Shown: in pieces, positions 20,166 through 31,086 of the stretch
How the letters are laid out: each line of letters starts with the position of its first letter
How positions within the stretch are numbered: the stretch's first letter is position 1
DNA from: an uncultured Tenacibaculum sp.
GTDB lineage: Bacteria > Bacteroidota > Bacteroidia > Flavobacteriales > Flavobacteriaceae
DNA length: 64,000 nucleotides
Direction: 5' to 3'
Assembly (NCBI RefSeq): GCF_947499065.1
Contig: NZ_CANMMT010000001.1
Coordinates: 62,001-126,000 of the forward strand
Program-made: the position numbers and the translations under genes
Notes under the pieces: model-generated
What the model was told of the DNA's origin: nothing
Database searches by the model: none
What the model saw: the letters and a program-made list of their open reading frames with translations, nothing else

Positions 20166-20537
20166 ATGATAACACAACAAACTATATTAATTTCTGGAGC
20201 TATTTTCGGAATGTTAGCTGTAATTTTTGGTGCTTTTGGAGCACATGCTTTAAAAAAGATATTATCAGACGATCAATTAAAATCGTTTGAAACTGGAGTA
20301 AAATATCAAATGTATCATGCAATTGTATTGCTTTTTGTAGGTACAAACTTTTCTACTCCAAATCAATTAATGGGTTGGTCTTTTATTTTAGGAATCATCC
20401 TTTTTTCTTTTAGCATTTACGGTTTGGTATTGTCTGATGCAAAAGGTAAAAAAATGAAGTTTTTAGGGCCAATTACTCCTTTAGGTGGCTTATTATTAAT
20501 TGTTGGTTGGGCAATGATGTTATTGAGCTTTATTTAA
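20166..20537 (+). CDS. DUF423 family inner-membrane protein
   Basis: FGAFGAHALKKILSDDQLKSFETGVKYQMYHAIVLL. Confidence 0.88.
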   Translation: MITQQTILISGAIFGMLAVIFGAFGAHALKKILSDDQLKSFETGVKYQMYHAIVLLFVGTNFSTPNQLMGWSFILGIILFSFSIYGLVLSDAKGKKMKFLGPITPLGGLLLIVGWAMMLLSFI

Positions 20538-21437
20538 GCTAAACTCATACAACATTCCTCCTTCTAAATGGTCTCTCTCATCAGCAATAAAGAGGGTATT
20601 GTTATCTTTAAAAGCAACACTCTCTTTTTGAGAAACATGTCCTAAAGGAAGTTCTTTTACATCTCCTGATATAAAATTATCACCTTTAAAATTTGTAAAT
20701 AAATAAACCGATTGGTGATTTAATAAAACAACTTTTTTCCCATCTGGTGATATTGCTGCGGAAGTAATCCAACAATGAAAATCGCTACAAGCTTCAAAAG
20801 ATGAAACATATTTTGCTGTGTAACGTCCTTTTACTGCTGGAATTTTATATAAACTAGTTTCTCCGTAGTTTCCTTTTACTCTGCTTTTAGTAAAAATGTA
20901 TAACGAACCATCTTTATACAACAAGCTTTCAGCATCAAAAAAACGTTTCTTCTTTTTAGGTGGAAACTTTTCCTGATTAGGATATGAGAACTTTATTTTT
21001 TCAACATCAACCTCATCATTATTTAATAAATCTTCATTCTTAATTTTCAAGATTTTTAAATTCTTTCTCTTGTTACCATTGTTACCAAAATCAGCAATAT
21101 ACAAGTTCCCTTCATCATCAGAAGTAAGATCTTCCCAATCGTGGTTTTTAGCGTTTACAACTACTTCTCTTATAATATTTCCTTTGGTATCAACACCGTA
21201 AATAACAGGAGCATTCCCACTATCATTAAGCATCCATAATAAATCTGAATTCTTAATTTTTTGAACTCCAGAAACTTCTTCTAAAATATCGGGTAAACTG
21301 GCTAATACTTTTAACTGTCCAAAATTTTGACAACTAGCAATTAACAAAAATGATAGTAGAATTAGGCTTTTTTTTATCATTATAAAATGAGTTGAATTAA
21401 CAATTTCTAAATTGTATGAGTTAGAAAAACACAACAA
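20520..21437 (-). CDS. Lipoprotein with beta-propeller-like region, function unknown (likely start about 21380)
   Basis: MIKKSLILLSFLLIASCQN lipobox; repeated GNLYIADFG/GSLYIFTKS/NTLFIADERD strands. Confidence 0.6.
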   Translation of the reverse strand: MLCFSNSYNLEIVNSTHFIMIKKSLILLSFLLIASCQNFGQLKVLASLPDILEEVSGVQKIKNSDLLWMLNDSGNAPVIYGVDTKGNIIREVVVNAKNHDWEDLTSDDEGNLYIADFGNNGNKRKNLKILKIKNEDLLNNDEVDVEKIKFSYPNQEKFPPKKKKRFFDAESLLYKDGSLYIFTKSRVKGNYGETSLYKIPAVKGRYTAKYVSSFEACSDFHCWITSAAISPDGKKVVLLNHQSVYLFTNFKGDNFISGDVKELPLGHVSQKESVAFKDNNTLFIADERDHLEGGMLYEFSLNKAQ

Positions 21438-21478
21438 TCTAATTACTTAAAGTAAGCAACTACATTTTCTATTTTTTA

Positions 21479-21808
21479 TTATAATTGATTCTTGATTTTT
21501 TGCAATTCAGCTTTAACCGCTTCTAATCGACTAATAATTTCGTGGTTATTAACAACCTCTTTAGGATTTTTCTTTAGTTTTTGCCTCGCACCATCTAAAG
21601 TAAAACCTCTTTCTTTGACTAAATTGTATATTAATTTGAAGTTTTCAACATCTTCTTTGGTAAATAACCTATTCCCTTTTGCATTCTTTTTAGGTTTAAT
21701 TACTTCAAATTCATTATCCCAAAAACGTATTAAAGAAACATTTACTCCAAAAGCTTTGGCTACTTCTCCAATCTTATAATATCTTTTATCAGGTAAATCA
21801 ATATACAT
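21479..21808 (-). CDS. MerR family transcriptional regulator
   Basis: RYYKIGEVAKAFGVNVSLIRFWDNEFEVIKPKKN. Confidence 0.9.
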   Translation of the reverse strand: MYIDLPDKRYYKIGEVAKAFGVNVSLIRFWDNEFEVIKPKKNAKGNRLFTKEDVENFKLIYNLVKERGFTLDGARQKLKKNPKEVVNNHEIISRLEAVKAELQKIKNQL

Positions 21809-21828
21809 TATTCATAGCCAATTAATGA

Positions 21829-22797
21829 TTAATCGTAAGATTGTCCTTTTTGTTGAGATGCTTTTTGCATTGCTACGAACTCTTCAGGAGTTAAATCGCC
21901 ATAGTAATAATAAATAGGATTTACAGCTCTACCGTTTTTGTGTACTTCATAATGTAAGTGAGGAGCAGCAGAACGCCCAGTATTTCCAACATAACCAATT
22001 AAATCGCCACGTTTTACTTTCTGCCCTTTCTTAGCTACAATCTTACTCATGTGTGCATAAATAGTTTCGTAACCATATCCATGATCTATATAAACTACTT
22101 TTCCAAAAGTAGAACTACGATGTGCTTTTTTAATCTTACCATTTCCAGAAGCAAAAATTGGAGTACCAGTTGGAGCAGTAAAATCCATACCGTTGTGCAT
22201 TCTCCAAGATTTTAATATTGGGTGCAAACGCATTCCATAACCAGAAGCCATTCTTTTTAAATCCTCGTTTTTCACAGGTTGAATAGCTGGTATTGAAGCC
22301 AACATTTTTTCTTTTTCTTTTGCTAAAGAAACAATTTCATCTAAGGACTTAGATTGTACCACCATTTGTTTAGCTAATACATCTAAATCTTTAGTCACAT
22401 TTTTTACCATTTCAGAATTATCAAATCCTTCTAAATGTTTATATCTATTTACTCCACCAAACCCTGCTTTACGCTGTTCTTCGGGAATAGGACTTGCTTC
22501 AAAATAAGTTCTATAAATATTATTATCACGTTCTTGTAACTCTCTTAAAACATTAGAACTCTCTTCCATTTTCTTTGAAAGTAACTCATAATGTAATTTC
22601 AAATTATCTAACTCTCTCTTTTGAGCTCTTTCTTTAGGCGACATTAAGAATTGGCTAAACCCAATAAAACCGAAAAATGCAATTAATAAAGCACTTATAA
22701 TTCCTAAAAAAGATTTCTTATAAGTTTCACTTTTCTTAGCTTCTATTTTTCGATATGATAAAGTCTCTGGGTCGTAATAATATTTTACTTTCGCCAT
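21829..22797 (-). CDS. M23 family metallopeptidase
   Basis: MHNGMDFTAPTGTPIFASGNGKI; GRSAAPHLHYEVHKNG. Confidence 0.93.
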   Translation of the reverse strand: MAKVKYYYDPETLSYRKIEAKKSETYKKSFLGIISALLIAFFGFIGFSQFLMSPKERAQKRELDNLKLHYELLSKKMEESSNVLRELQERDNNIYRTYFEASPIPEEQRKAGFGGVNRYKHLEGFDNSEMVKNVTKDLDVLAKQMVVQSKSLDEIVSLAKEKEKMLASIPAIQPVKNEDLKRMASGYGMRLHPILKSWRMHNGMDFTAPTGTPIFASGNGKIKKAHRSSTFGKVVYIDHGYGYETIYAHMSKIVAKKGQKVKRGDLIGYVGNTGRSAAPHLHYEVHKNGRAVNPIYYYYGDLTPEEFVAMQKASQQKGQSYD

Positions 22798-22950
22798 AAT
22801 GCTAAATGTACTATTTTTGTGCTCTTTAAACGAGCAACTTGTTTTAAGGGGTTATGTTTAGAAACTCACAAATTTACAAAATGTTTTAAAACTTCTTTTC
22901 TAAAGCGGTTTTTTAATGATAATTTAACAGAATTAAGATACTAGAGTTGT

Positions 22951-25566
22951 ATGAAATCTCAGGATATTAGAGCTAAATTTTTAGAATTTTTTAAATCAAA
23001 ACAACACGACATCGTTCCTTCGGCACCTATGGTGTTAAAGAACGATCCTACTTTAATGTTTACCAACTCTGGTATGGCGCCTTTTAAAGAGTTTTTTTTA
23101 GGGAATGCCACTCCAAAAAATAATCGAATCTCAGATTCTCAAAAATGTTTACGTGTTTCTGGTAAGCACAACGACTTGGAAGAGGTTGGTTATGACACTT
23201 ATCACCACACCATGTTTGAAATGTTAGGAAACTGGAGTTTTGGTGATTACTTTAAAAAAGAAGCAATTGCTTGGGCTTGGGAATTATTAACCGAAGTTTA
23301 TAAAATAGATAAAGACATTTTATATGTAACTGTTTTTGAAGGTGACGAAAAAGACGGTACTAAAATGGATCAAGAAGCATACGATTTATGGAAACAATAC
23401 ATTTCTGAAGATCGTATCTTAATGGGAAATAAAAAAGATAATTTCTGGGAAATGGGTGATCAAGGTCCTTGTGGTCCATGTTCAGAAATTCATGTTGATA
23501 TTCGTTCGGCTGAAGAAAAAGCTAAAATTGATGGTAAAACATTAGTTAACGAAGACCATCCTCAAGTTGTTGAAATATGGAACTTAGTTTTCATGCAATT
23601 CAACCGTAAAGCTAATGGTTCATTAGAAGATTTACCTGCAAAGCATATTGATACAGGTATGGGATTTGAGCGTTTATGTATGGTTTTACAAAATGTTCAA
23701 TCTAATTATGATACAGATGTATTTACACCGTTAATTAGAGAAGTTGAAACAATTACTGGAATTTCTTACGGTAAAGATGAAAAAATAGACATTGCAATTC
23801 GTGTAATTTCAGATCACGTTCGTGCCGTAGCCTTTGCTATTGCCGATGGTCAATTACCTAGCAATAATGGTGCTGGTTATGTAATTAGAAGAATTTTACG
23901 TAGAGCTATTCGTTATGGATTTACTTTCTTAAACAAAAAAGAACCATTTATATACAAGTTAGCGGAAACTTTATCTCACCAAATGGGAGATGCTTTTCCT
24001 GAAATTAGAAAACAATATTCATTAGTTCATAATGTAATAAAAGAAGAAGAAGCTTCTTTTTTAAGAACTTTAGATCAAGGTTTATTATTACTAGATAGAG
24101 TAATTGAAACTACTGAAGGTAAAACAGTTTCTGGTAAGAAAGCCTTTGAATTATATGATACTTATGGTTTCCCGTTAGACTTAACACAGCTTATTGCTCG
24201 TGAGAAAGGATACGAGATTAATGAAGAAGAGTTCAATGCAGGAATGAAAGCTCAGAAAGATCGTTCTCGTGCTGCATCGGCAAGTGAAACTGGTGATTGG
24301 ATTGTATTAATTGAAGATGAAGTTGAAGAATTTGTTGGTTACGATACACTTAGTGTTGATGTAAAACTAACTCGTTATAGAAAAGTTACTACCAAAAAAG
24401 ATGGAGACCAATACCAATTGGTATTCAACATGACTCCGTTTTACCCAGAAGGTGGTGGACAAGTTGGTGATAAAGGATATATTGAGTTTTCTAATGGTGA
24501 TGTTATTTATGTAGTAGATACTAAAAAAGAAAACAACGTAATTATTCACTTTACTAAAAACCTTCCTAAAAACTTAAATGAAACGTTTAAGGCAGTTGTA
24601 AATGATGAATTTAGACGTTTATCTGCAAGCAATCATACTGCTACACATTTATTGCATCAAGCATTACGTTCTATTTTAGGAACACATGTAGAGCAAAAAG
24701 GATCGTTAGTTAGCCCAGATTATTTACGTTTTGACTTTTCTCACTTCTCAAAAGTAGACAAAGATCAACTACAAGAAATTGAAGAATTTGTAAATGCTCG
24801 TATTCGTGAAAACTTACCTTTAATAGAAAGAAGAAGTATTCCTATGCAACAAGCTATTGATGAAGGTGCAATAGCATTGTTCGGTGAAAAGTATGGAGAT
24901 AGTGTTCGTGCTATTAAGTTTGGACAATCAATGGAATTATGTGGAGGTACTCACGTACAGCAAACAGGTGATATTTGGTATTTCAAAATAAAATCAGAAG
25001 GAGCTGTTGCTGCTGGTATTAGACGTATTGAAGCAATTACTAACGTAGCTGTTGGAGAATATTTTGAAGATGTTGAACGTAATTTTACTGCTGTAAAACA
25101 GTTACTAAAAAACCCTAAAGATGTTGCTAAGTCTGTAAACAACTTACAAACTGAAAATACTGCCTTAAAAAAGCAAATAGAGCAGCTTTTAAAGGACAAA
25201 GCTAAAAACATGAAAGGAGACATTAAAAATCAATTAGAGGAAGTTAATGGTGTTCAGTTCTTAGCTACTAAAGTAGATTTAGATCAAAATAGTATTAAAA
25301 ACCTAATGTTTGAATTAGGTGGCGAACACAAAAACCTGTTCTTATTATTTGCTACTTCAGCTACTCCAGAAAAAGCAATGTTAACTTGTTATATATCTAA
25401 AGAGTTAGCTAACGAACGTGGTTATGATGCTGGTAAAGTAGTTCGTGAATTAGGAAAGTATATCCACGGTGGTGGTGGTGGACAAAATTTCTTTGCTACT
25501 GCTGGTGGTAAAAACCCAGGAGGTTTACCTAAAGTATTAGATAAAGCTAAAGAATATGTAGTATAA
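22951..25566 (+). CDS. alaS: Alanine--tRNA ligase
   Basis: [55 protein letters not shown]. Confidence 0.98.
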   Translation: MKSQDIRAKFLEFFKSKQHDIVPSAPMVLKNDPTLMFTNSGMAPFKEFFLGNATPKNNRISDSQKCLRVSGKHNDLEEVGYDTYHHTMFEMLGNWSFGDYFKKEAIAWAWELLTEVYKIDKDILYVTVFEGDEKDGTKMDQEAYDLWKQYISEDRILMGNKKDNFWEMGDQGPCGPCSEIHVDIRSAEEKAKIDGKTLVNEDHPQVVEIWNLVFMQFNRKANGSLEDLPAKHIDTGMGFERLCMVLQNVQSNYDTDVFTPLIREVETITGISYGKDEKIDIAIRVISDHVRAVAFAIADGQLPSNNGAGYVIRRILRRAIRYGFTFLNKKEPFIYKLAETLSHQMGDAFPEIRKQYSLVHNVIKEEEASFLRTLDQGLLLLDRVIETTEGKTVSGKKAFELYDTYGFPLDLTQLIAREKGYEINEEEFNAGMKAQKDRSRAASASETGDWIVLIEDEVEEFVGYDTLSVDVKLTRYRKVTTKKDGDQYQLVFNMTPFYPEGGGQVGDKGYIEFSNGDVIYVVDTKKENNVIIHFTKNLPKNLNETFKAVVNDEFRRLSASNHTATHLLHQALRSILGTHVEQKGSLVSPDYLRFDFSHFSKVDKDQLQEIEEFVNARIRENLPLIERRSIPMQQAIDEGAIALFGEKYGDSVRAIKFGQSMELCGGTHVQQTGDIWYFKIKSEGAVAAGIRRIEAITNVAVGEYFEDVERNFTAVKQLLKNPKDVAKSVNNLQTENTALKKQIEQLLKDKAKNMKGDIKNQLEEVNGVQFLATKVDLDQNSIKNLMFELGGEHKNLFLLFATSATPEKAMLTCYISKELANERGYDAGKVVRELGKYIHGGGGGQNFFATAGGKNPGGLPKVLDKAKEYVV

Positions 25567-25587
25567 CTACTAGTTTATAAAATCATT

Positions 25588-25627
25588 AAAAAAGGTTCAA
25601 AGTTTGTATTTCTTTGAACCTTTTTTA
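25588..25627 (+). terminator. Rho-independent terminator
   Basis: aaaaaaggttcaaag...ctttgaacctttttt. Confidence 0.8.
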
Positions 25628-25642
25628 TTTTTATGAAAAAAA

Positions 25643-26269
25643 ATGGAAAAAGAATATAAAAATTTATTAGCCCCTATTGGTATCCCTATCATTCTCTATC
25701 TTCTTAAAGAAAAATTTGATTTTGATATAAACTTATACATAGATAAAATCCCTTCTAAATATTTTACAATTTTTCTTTCTTGCTTGTTAGTTTTTTTAAT
25801 ACTTAGCTTCTTTTTTAAAAAAACTAAAAAACATAGAGACGATAATATTATAATTTTTGCGAGTCAAAATGATTACTCAAGTAAAGATTCATCTATAGTG
25901 TTTCTAACTATTTTATCAATTGGATTATGCTTATATATAATGTTTACAAAATCTCCTAACATAAATATTATTCTACTATGGGCAATCTTATTTTTTCTAG
26001 GTATCTCTAATAGTTTTTTAATAAAAACTGCCAGTTTTGAAATAAAAGAAAAATCTGTTTACTACAAAAGTGGAAAAGAAAAACGAATATTTAACCTTTT
26101 TAATTTAAAAGAATTAAATATATCTCCTAATGAGATTAGAGTTCTATATCATGATAATGAAAAATTAATTTCCTTCCTTGAAATTAAAGAAGAAGACTAT
26201 AAAGAAATCAAATCTTGGTTTCAAAGAAATCTACCTGAAATTATAGTTTCAAAAAGTAAAGCCTTATAA
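25643..26269 (+). CDS. Membrane protein of unknown function
   Basis: 208-aa ORF with several hydrophobic segments. Confidence 0.5.
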   Translation: MEKEYKNLLAPIGIPIILYLLKEKFDFDINLYIDKIPSKYFTIFLSCLLVFLILSFFFKKTKKHRDDNIIIFASQNDYSSKDSSIVFLTILSIGLCLYIMFTKSPNINIILLWAILFFLGISNSFLIKTASFEIKEKSVYYKSGKEKRIFNLFNLKELNISPNEIRVLYHDNEKLISFLEIKEEDYKEIKSWFQRNLPEIIVSKSKAL

Positions 26270-27559
26270 AACATTCGCTAAGGCTTCTTTATAAGTGCTA
26301 ATTGCTCGTTCTCTTGCAAATTTGTGTTCTACCATTGGTTGTGGATAGGTAAGCTCTTCAAAATCTTTTACCCATTTCTTCACATACACTAAGTTTTTAT
26401 CAAACTTTTTTAATTGTTCTGATGGATTAAAAACTCTAAAGTAAGGAGCTGCATCGCATCCTGTTCCTGCTGCCCACTGCCAATTCCCATTATTTGCAGA
26501 CAAATCATAATCTAATAGTTTTTCTGCAAAATATGCTTCTCCCCAACGCCAATCGATAAGTAAATGCTTACATAAAAAACCAGCAGTTATCATACGTACT
26601 CTATTGTGCATATACCCAGTTTCATTCAGTTCTCGCATTCCTGCATCTACCATTGGATATCCTGTTTCTCCATTACACCATTTTTCAAAATCCTCTTTGT
26701 TATTTCTCCATGGAACTGCATCATATTTTTGCTTAAAATTATGAGTAACTACTTTTGGGAAATGATAGAGAATTTGCATAAAAAACTCACGCCAAATCAA
26801 TTCATTTAAAAAGGTGCTATTTAACTGAAGTGCTTTTTTCACCATTTTTCTTACGCTTACTGTTCCAAAACGCAAGTGTGGAGAAGCATAAGAAGTCGTG
26901 TTTTTTGAAGGGAAATCTCTAGTTTCATCATAAGTCGCTATTTGGGTTAAATTATAAGGCTTTACCCTTATAACACTCTCTTTAAACCCAATAGTTTCTA
27001 TAGCAGGAAACGCTTTTGAAATCTCTAGAAAATTAGAAAACTCAAGTTTATATTCTTGTGTATGTTCTTCTTCCTTAAAAGCTTTTAACCATTTATTTTT
27101 ATAAGGAGTGTACACAGTATAAGGAGTTCCGTCTTCTTTAACAACCTCATCTTTTTCAAAAATTACTTGATCTTTAAACGAATTAAATTCTATTCCTTTC
27201 TCATTTAAAAAGGACTGTATTTGAGTATCTCGATGTATTGCATAAGGTTCGTAATCTTTATTTGCAAAAACCTTTGCTACCTCATACTCTTCAACTAATT
27301 TTTGCCAAACATCTATTGGTTTTCCTTTTAAAACCAATAATGATGATTGATGCTGTTTTAATGTTTCATCTATATTTTTTAACTCTTGATGAATAAAGTT
27401 TACACGAGCATCATCCTTAGGTAACTTATCAAGAATATCTTCATCAAAAATAAAAATAGGTAGTACTTTATAACCTGAACTAAGCGCTATACTTAACGCT
27501 TTATTATCATTCAATCGTAAATCTCTACGAAACCAAAAAACAACTATCTTATTTTCCAT
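26264..27559 (-). CDS. Deoxyribodipyrimidine photolyase, canonical FAD site
   Basis: VVFWFRRDLRLNDNKAL; DYDLSANNGNWQWAAGTGCDAAPYFRVFNP. Confidence 0.93.
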   Translation of the reverse strand: MENKIVVFWFRRDLRLNDNKALSIALSSGYKVLPIFIFDEDILDKLPKDDARVNFIHQELKNIDETLKQHQSSLLVLKGKPIDVWQKLVEEYEVAKVFANKDYEPYAIHRDTQIQSFLNEKGIEFNSFKDQVIFEKDEVVKEDGTPYTVYTPYKNKWLKAFKEEEHTQEYKLEFSNFLEISKAFPAIETIGFKESVIRVKPYNLTQIATYDETRDFPSKNTTSYASPHLRFGTVSVRKMVKKALQLNSTFLNELIWREFFMQILYHFPKVVTHNFKQKYDAVPWRNNKEDFEKWCNGETGYPMVDAGMRELNETGYMHNRVRMITAGFLCKHLLIDWRWGEAYFAEKLLDYDLSANNGNWQWAAGTGCDAAPYFRVFNPSEQLKKFDKNLVYVKKWVKDFEELTYPQPMVEHKFARERAISTYKEALANVL

Positions 27560-28034
27560 TAAACAACTTTTCTAAAGTACTGTATCTGTGTTCGAAAATA
27601 TTTTTAAGCTGTTTTTTTATAAAAACACTTTGTGCTATGTGTCCTAAAAAACCAAATGGAATTTTATACGAAATTTTGTCTTTCATTAATGTTCTTCCTT
27701 CTGATAATTCTTCAAACCAATGCTCGTGATGCCACATTTTATAAGGTCCAAAACGCTGTTCGTCAATAAAAAACTGTTCATCTTTAACTTGTGTTATTTC
27801 AGTAATCCAACTAGACTTTACGCCTGGTAAAATTCCTACTTTATAAGTTATAATTTGCCCTGCATACGCTTTTTTATCTACATCAGATGTTATTTGAAAC
27901 CCCATATGTGATGGTGTTATCTTTTCTAAATTTTGAGGAGCACTAAAAAAACTCCATGCTTTTTCAAGAGAAACACCTAAAACCTGTTCTGTAGTTAAAG
28001 TATATATTCCTGAGTGTTTTTTGATTTGAACCAC
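27549..28034 (-). CDS. SRPBCC family protein
   Basis: LEKAWSFFSAPQNLEKITPSHMGFQI. Confidence 0.85.
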   Translation of the reverse strand: MVQIKKHSGIYTLTTEQVLGVSLEKAWSFFSAPQNLEKITPSHMGFQITSDVDKKAYAGQIITYKVGILPGVKSSWITEITQVKDEQFFIDEQRFGPYKMWHHEHWFEELSEGRTLMKDKISYKIPFGFLGHIAQSVFIKKQLKNIFEHRYSTLEKLFNGK

Positions 28035-28035
28035 T

Positions 28036-28578
28036 TTACAACAGTTTAGTTATTTTACTACTCATAGGTTTTGTTATAGAATAAAACACATCTATCAACC
28101 TTCCCTCTTCATCTACAAGGTATTTTTGAAAATTCCATTTTACAGAAGAATTCATTTTTCCGTTTTTAGACTTTTGTGTAAGCCATTGGTAAATTGGATG
28201 TTGATTTTCTCCTTTTACTTCTATTTTTTCTGTCATAAGAAAATCGACTCCATAGTTTAACCTACAAAATGATTGTATCTCTGTTTTTGTACCTGGTTCT
28301 TGAGCGCCAAATTGATTACATGGCAACCCTATAACCACTAATTTATCTTTATACTTTGTATACAACTCTTGTAATCCATCATATTGATTTGTAAACCCAC
28401 ATTTAGAAGCTACATTAACAAACAATATCTTTTTTCCTTTGTATTGATTTAAATTCAAATCATCTCCTGATATTCCTTCTATTTTTAGCGTATACAAAGA
28501 TTCTTTAGGTTCTTTTGTTTGTGCATTTCCTAAAAAACTAAATAATGTCATAAGTATTGTTATTTTTAATAATTTCAT
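28036..28578 (-). CDS. Glutathione peroxidase family protein (Cys type)
   Basis: FVNVASKCGFTNQYDGLQEL; GLPCNQFGAQEPG; VKWNFQKYLV. Confidence 0.93.
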   Translation of the reverse strand: MKLLKITILMTLFSFLGNAQTKEPKESLYTLKIEGISGDDLNLNQYKGKKILFVNVASKCGFTNQYDGLQELYTKYKDKLVVIGLPCNQFGAQEPGTKTEIQSFCRLNYGVDFLMTEKIEVKGENQHPIYQWLTQKSKNGKMNSSVKWNFQKYLVDEEGRLIDVFYSITKPMSSKITKLL

Positions 28579-29103
28579 TTACCTGATGGTTATTTTTTCT
28601 ATTTCTAGATTGAATGATTCATTCTTTTTATTTCCTATTAGTATTGCTATTTCCTTTAACTGATTTCCTGAAAAATTCGCTAAATCTAATGTATACCCTC
28701 TAAATGACGGGTAAAAATCTGCTAAAGGTAATTCTATTTCTTGGTTTTCAGTAGTAGTTTGAAACTTATGCACATACCAAAAACGTTGACTTCTACTTGC
28801 TTTCAACCTTAACTGATATTCTTTACCATCACCTTTTAAATTTAGCACAATTTTTGATTTTTCACCATCTAAATTGATAGCTAATGGTAATCTAGTCATT
28901 GCAAATCCACCATTATTTTCTGTTGACACTTCTCCTGAAAAAACTGCTTTACCTTCTTTGTTTACCTCCATTGATGATTTCGATAATCCTCCCATAACCA
29001 CATCGTTTGTGATATACCATTTTTGAGAATTTTGTGCTTTATCAAAAACCACAATTTCGTCACTAACAAAGAAAAAAACACTTATTAATATTAACCACTT
29101 CAT
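28579..29103 (-). CDS. CIA30 family protein
   Basis: WYITNDVVMGGLSKSSMEV; FSGEVSTENNGGFAMTRL. Confidence 0.8.
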   Translation of the reverse strand: MKWLILISVFFFVSDEIVVFDKAQNSQKWYITNDVVMGGLSKSSMEVNKEGKAVFSGEVSTENNGGFAMTRLPLAINLDGEKSKIVLNLKGDGKEYQLRLKASRSQRFWYVHKFQTTTENQEIELPLADFYPSFRGYTLDLANFSGNQLKEIAILIGNKKNESFNLEIEKITIR

Positions 29104-29114
29104 TTTTTCTTATT

Positions 29115-29792
29115 TTAAATTTTTACACTTACTATTCCTGCATCTATCGGAATTATTTGTCCAGTTATTCCTGCTGTTTTATTCGATAGTAAAAAGCAAG
29201 CTAAATCTGCCACCTCCGTTGGTTCTAATATTTTCTTCAACGGATGCCTTTCTTTCATTATTTCTTGTTGCTTTTCATTCCTTAACAATCTTGCCGCTAA
29301 AGTTGTATCGGTTATTGTTGGTGCTATTCCATTAAAGCGAATCTTTGTAGCATATTCAGCCGCTAAGGACTTTGTTAATCCTTCTATTGCCGATTTACTA
29401 CATGCAACACTAGCATGAAAAGGCATTCCTAATTTTGACGCTACTGTGCTAAAAAAAACTACACTACTGTTATTTTTAGACAATACGTCTTCATAAGCTT
29501 TTATGGTTTTTATTGCCCCTTTTACATTGATATTAAAATCATTTTGAAAATCATCAAGAGTTAAGCGTTTAAATGGTTTTAAATTGATGCTTCCAGGGCA
29601 ATAAACTAAACCATGTATTTCTTCCAATACAGGTAACTCATCTGTTGTAATATCACATTCATAGTTTATGATGTTGGAATGTGTTTCTGTAGAAGTTCTA
29701 CTTATATTAATAATTTTTGTAGTCTCTTTTAAACTATCTACTATTGCTTTTCCAATCCCCTTACTTCCTCCTACTACTACAATTGTTTTCAT
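29115..29792 (-). CDS. Short-chain dehydrogenase/reductase
   Basis: VVVGGSKGIGKAIVDSL; SVACSKSAIEGLTKSLAAEYA. Confidence 0.88.
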   Translation of the reverse strand: MKTIVVVGGSKGIGKAIVDSLKETTKIINISRTSTETHSNIINYECDITTDELPVLEEIHGLVYCPGSINLKPFKRLTLDDFQNDFNINVKGAIKTIKAYEDVLSKNNSSVVFFSTVASKLGMPFHASVACSKSAIEGLTKSLAAEYATKIRFNGIAPTITDTTLAARLLRNEKQQEIMKERHPLKKILEPTEVADLACFLLSNKTAGITGQIIPIDAGIVSVKI

Positions 29793-30013
29793 AACCTACC
29801 TTTTAATCTTTTTTCTACCTTTTGCTTAATTAATGTTAGGCGTTTCATGATATCCATCAAGCTTTTATCTTTCGTTTTTTTATAGATTTCATTTATTGAT
29901 AAAATGATTTCTTTCGCTTTCCTTGATGCTAAAATTTTATCATTTCTAGTTCTTAACTTCTTATGATTTTTTTCAAAATCTAATGCTTCTTGAATTAAAT
30001 TTACTGTACTCAT
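29789..30013 (-). CDS. 74-aa basic hypothetical protein in the light operon
   Basis: Overlaps neighbours by 4 bp on both sides. Confidence 0.6.
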   Translation of the reverse strand: MSTVNLIQEALDFEKNHKKLRTRNDKILASRKAKEIILSINEIYKKTKDKSLMDIMKRLTLIKQKVEKRLKGRL

Positions 30014-30705
30014 TTTAAATAATTTTGAAGTTCAACAATTTTCTTTGATGTATTAAAACTACCTCCATAAAAACAGGTTACTGTTTCTGAAGAATCGTCT
30101 TTTACTCCTCTTGATGAGACACATAGATGTTTTGCTTCTATAATAACCGCTACATCTTCTGTTTCTAGTATTTCTTGTAAATCTCTTGCTATTTGGTTGG
30201 TAAGCCGTTCTTGTACTTGAGGTCTTTTAGCATAATATTGTACGATTCTATTTAGTTTAGAAAGCCCTATTACTTTCCCCGATGAAATATAAGCTACATG
30301 TGCTTTTCCCATTATGGGTACAAAATGATGCTCACAATTTGAATAAAAACTAATATTTTTCTCAACCAACATTTGGTTGTACTGATACTTGTTATCAAAC
30401 AACGCTATCTTAGGTTTATTAGCTGGATTTAGTCCTGAAAAAATCTCTTCAATATACATTTTAGCAACTCTTTTTGGAGTCCCTTTTAGAGAATCGTCAG
30501 ACAAATCTAATCCCATAGTTTCCATTATTTCCCTGAACAAACCTGCTATTTTTTCCTTCTTTTCTTCATTAGAAATCAAAAAAGCATCTGGCACCATAGG
30601 TGTTTCTATTCCTGTGTATAAATGATCATCACCTATTTCTTCAACACTCAATCCTGTAAAGTTGCTTTTAGTAGGGATATTCAACAAAGTTTCTTGGTGT
30701 TTCAT
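30010..30705 (-). CDS. folE: GTP cyclohydrolase I
   Basis: NCEHHFVPIMGKAHVAYISSGKVIGLSKLNRIV; HLCVSSRGVKDDSSETVT. Confidence 0.95.
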   Translation of the reverse strand: MKHQETLLNIPTKSNFTGLSVEEIGDDHLYTGIETPMVPDAFLISNEEKKEKIAGLFREIMETMGLDLSDDSLKGTPKRVAKMYIEEIFSGLNPANKPKIALFDNKYQYNQMLVEKNISFYSNCEHHFVPIMGKAHVAYISSGKVIGLSKLNRIVQYYAKRPQVQERLTNQIARDLQEILETEDVAVIIEAKHLCVSSRGVKDDSSETVTCFYGGSFNTSKKIVELQNYLK

Positions 30706-31084
30706 AAAGTTTAATTTTAATTTCTAAATCGTTACGAAGTACGCTTCGCAACTTATTGTAAATTACTATTGCTATGTTTTCTACCGTAGGATTCAACTTT
30801 TTAAATTCTTCTACTTCTATGTTTAAATTCTTATGATCAAACGGCTCTAATATTTCTTCTTTTATATGTTTAGATAACTTTTTTGTATCTATCACATAAC
30901 CTGTATCCTCATCAATTTCTCCAATTATTGTTACTTCCAATTCATAGTTATGCCCATGGAAATTCGGGTTATTACATTTTCCGAAAACTTCTTTATTTTT
31001 TTCCAAAGTCCAATTTGGGTTATGCAGTCTATGTGCCGCATTAAAATGTTCTTTTCTTGTAATTCCTAGTTTATGTTTTAACAT
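30668..31084 (-). CDS. 6-pyruvoyltetrahydropterin synthase-like protein (PTPS/QueD superfamily)
   Basis: FNAAHRLHNPNW; FGKCNNPNFHGHNYELEVTIIGEID; FDHKNLN. Confidence 0.92.
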   Translation of the reverse strand: MLKHKLGITRKEHFNAAHRLHNPNWTLEKNKEVFGKCNNPNFHGHNYELEVTIIGEIDEDTGYVIDTKKLSKHIKEEILEPFDHKNLNIEVEEFKKLNPTVENIAIVIYNKLRSVLRNDLEIKIKLYETPRNFVEYPY

Positions 31085-31086
31085 AA

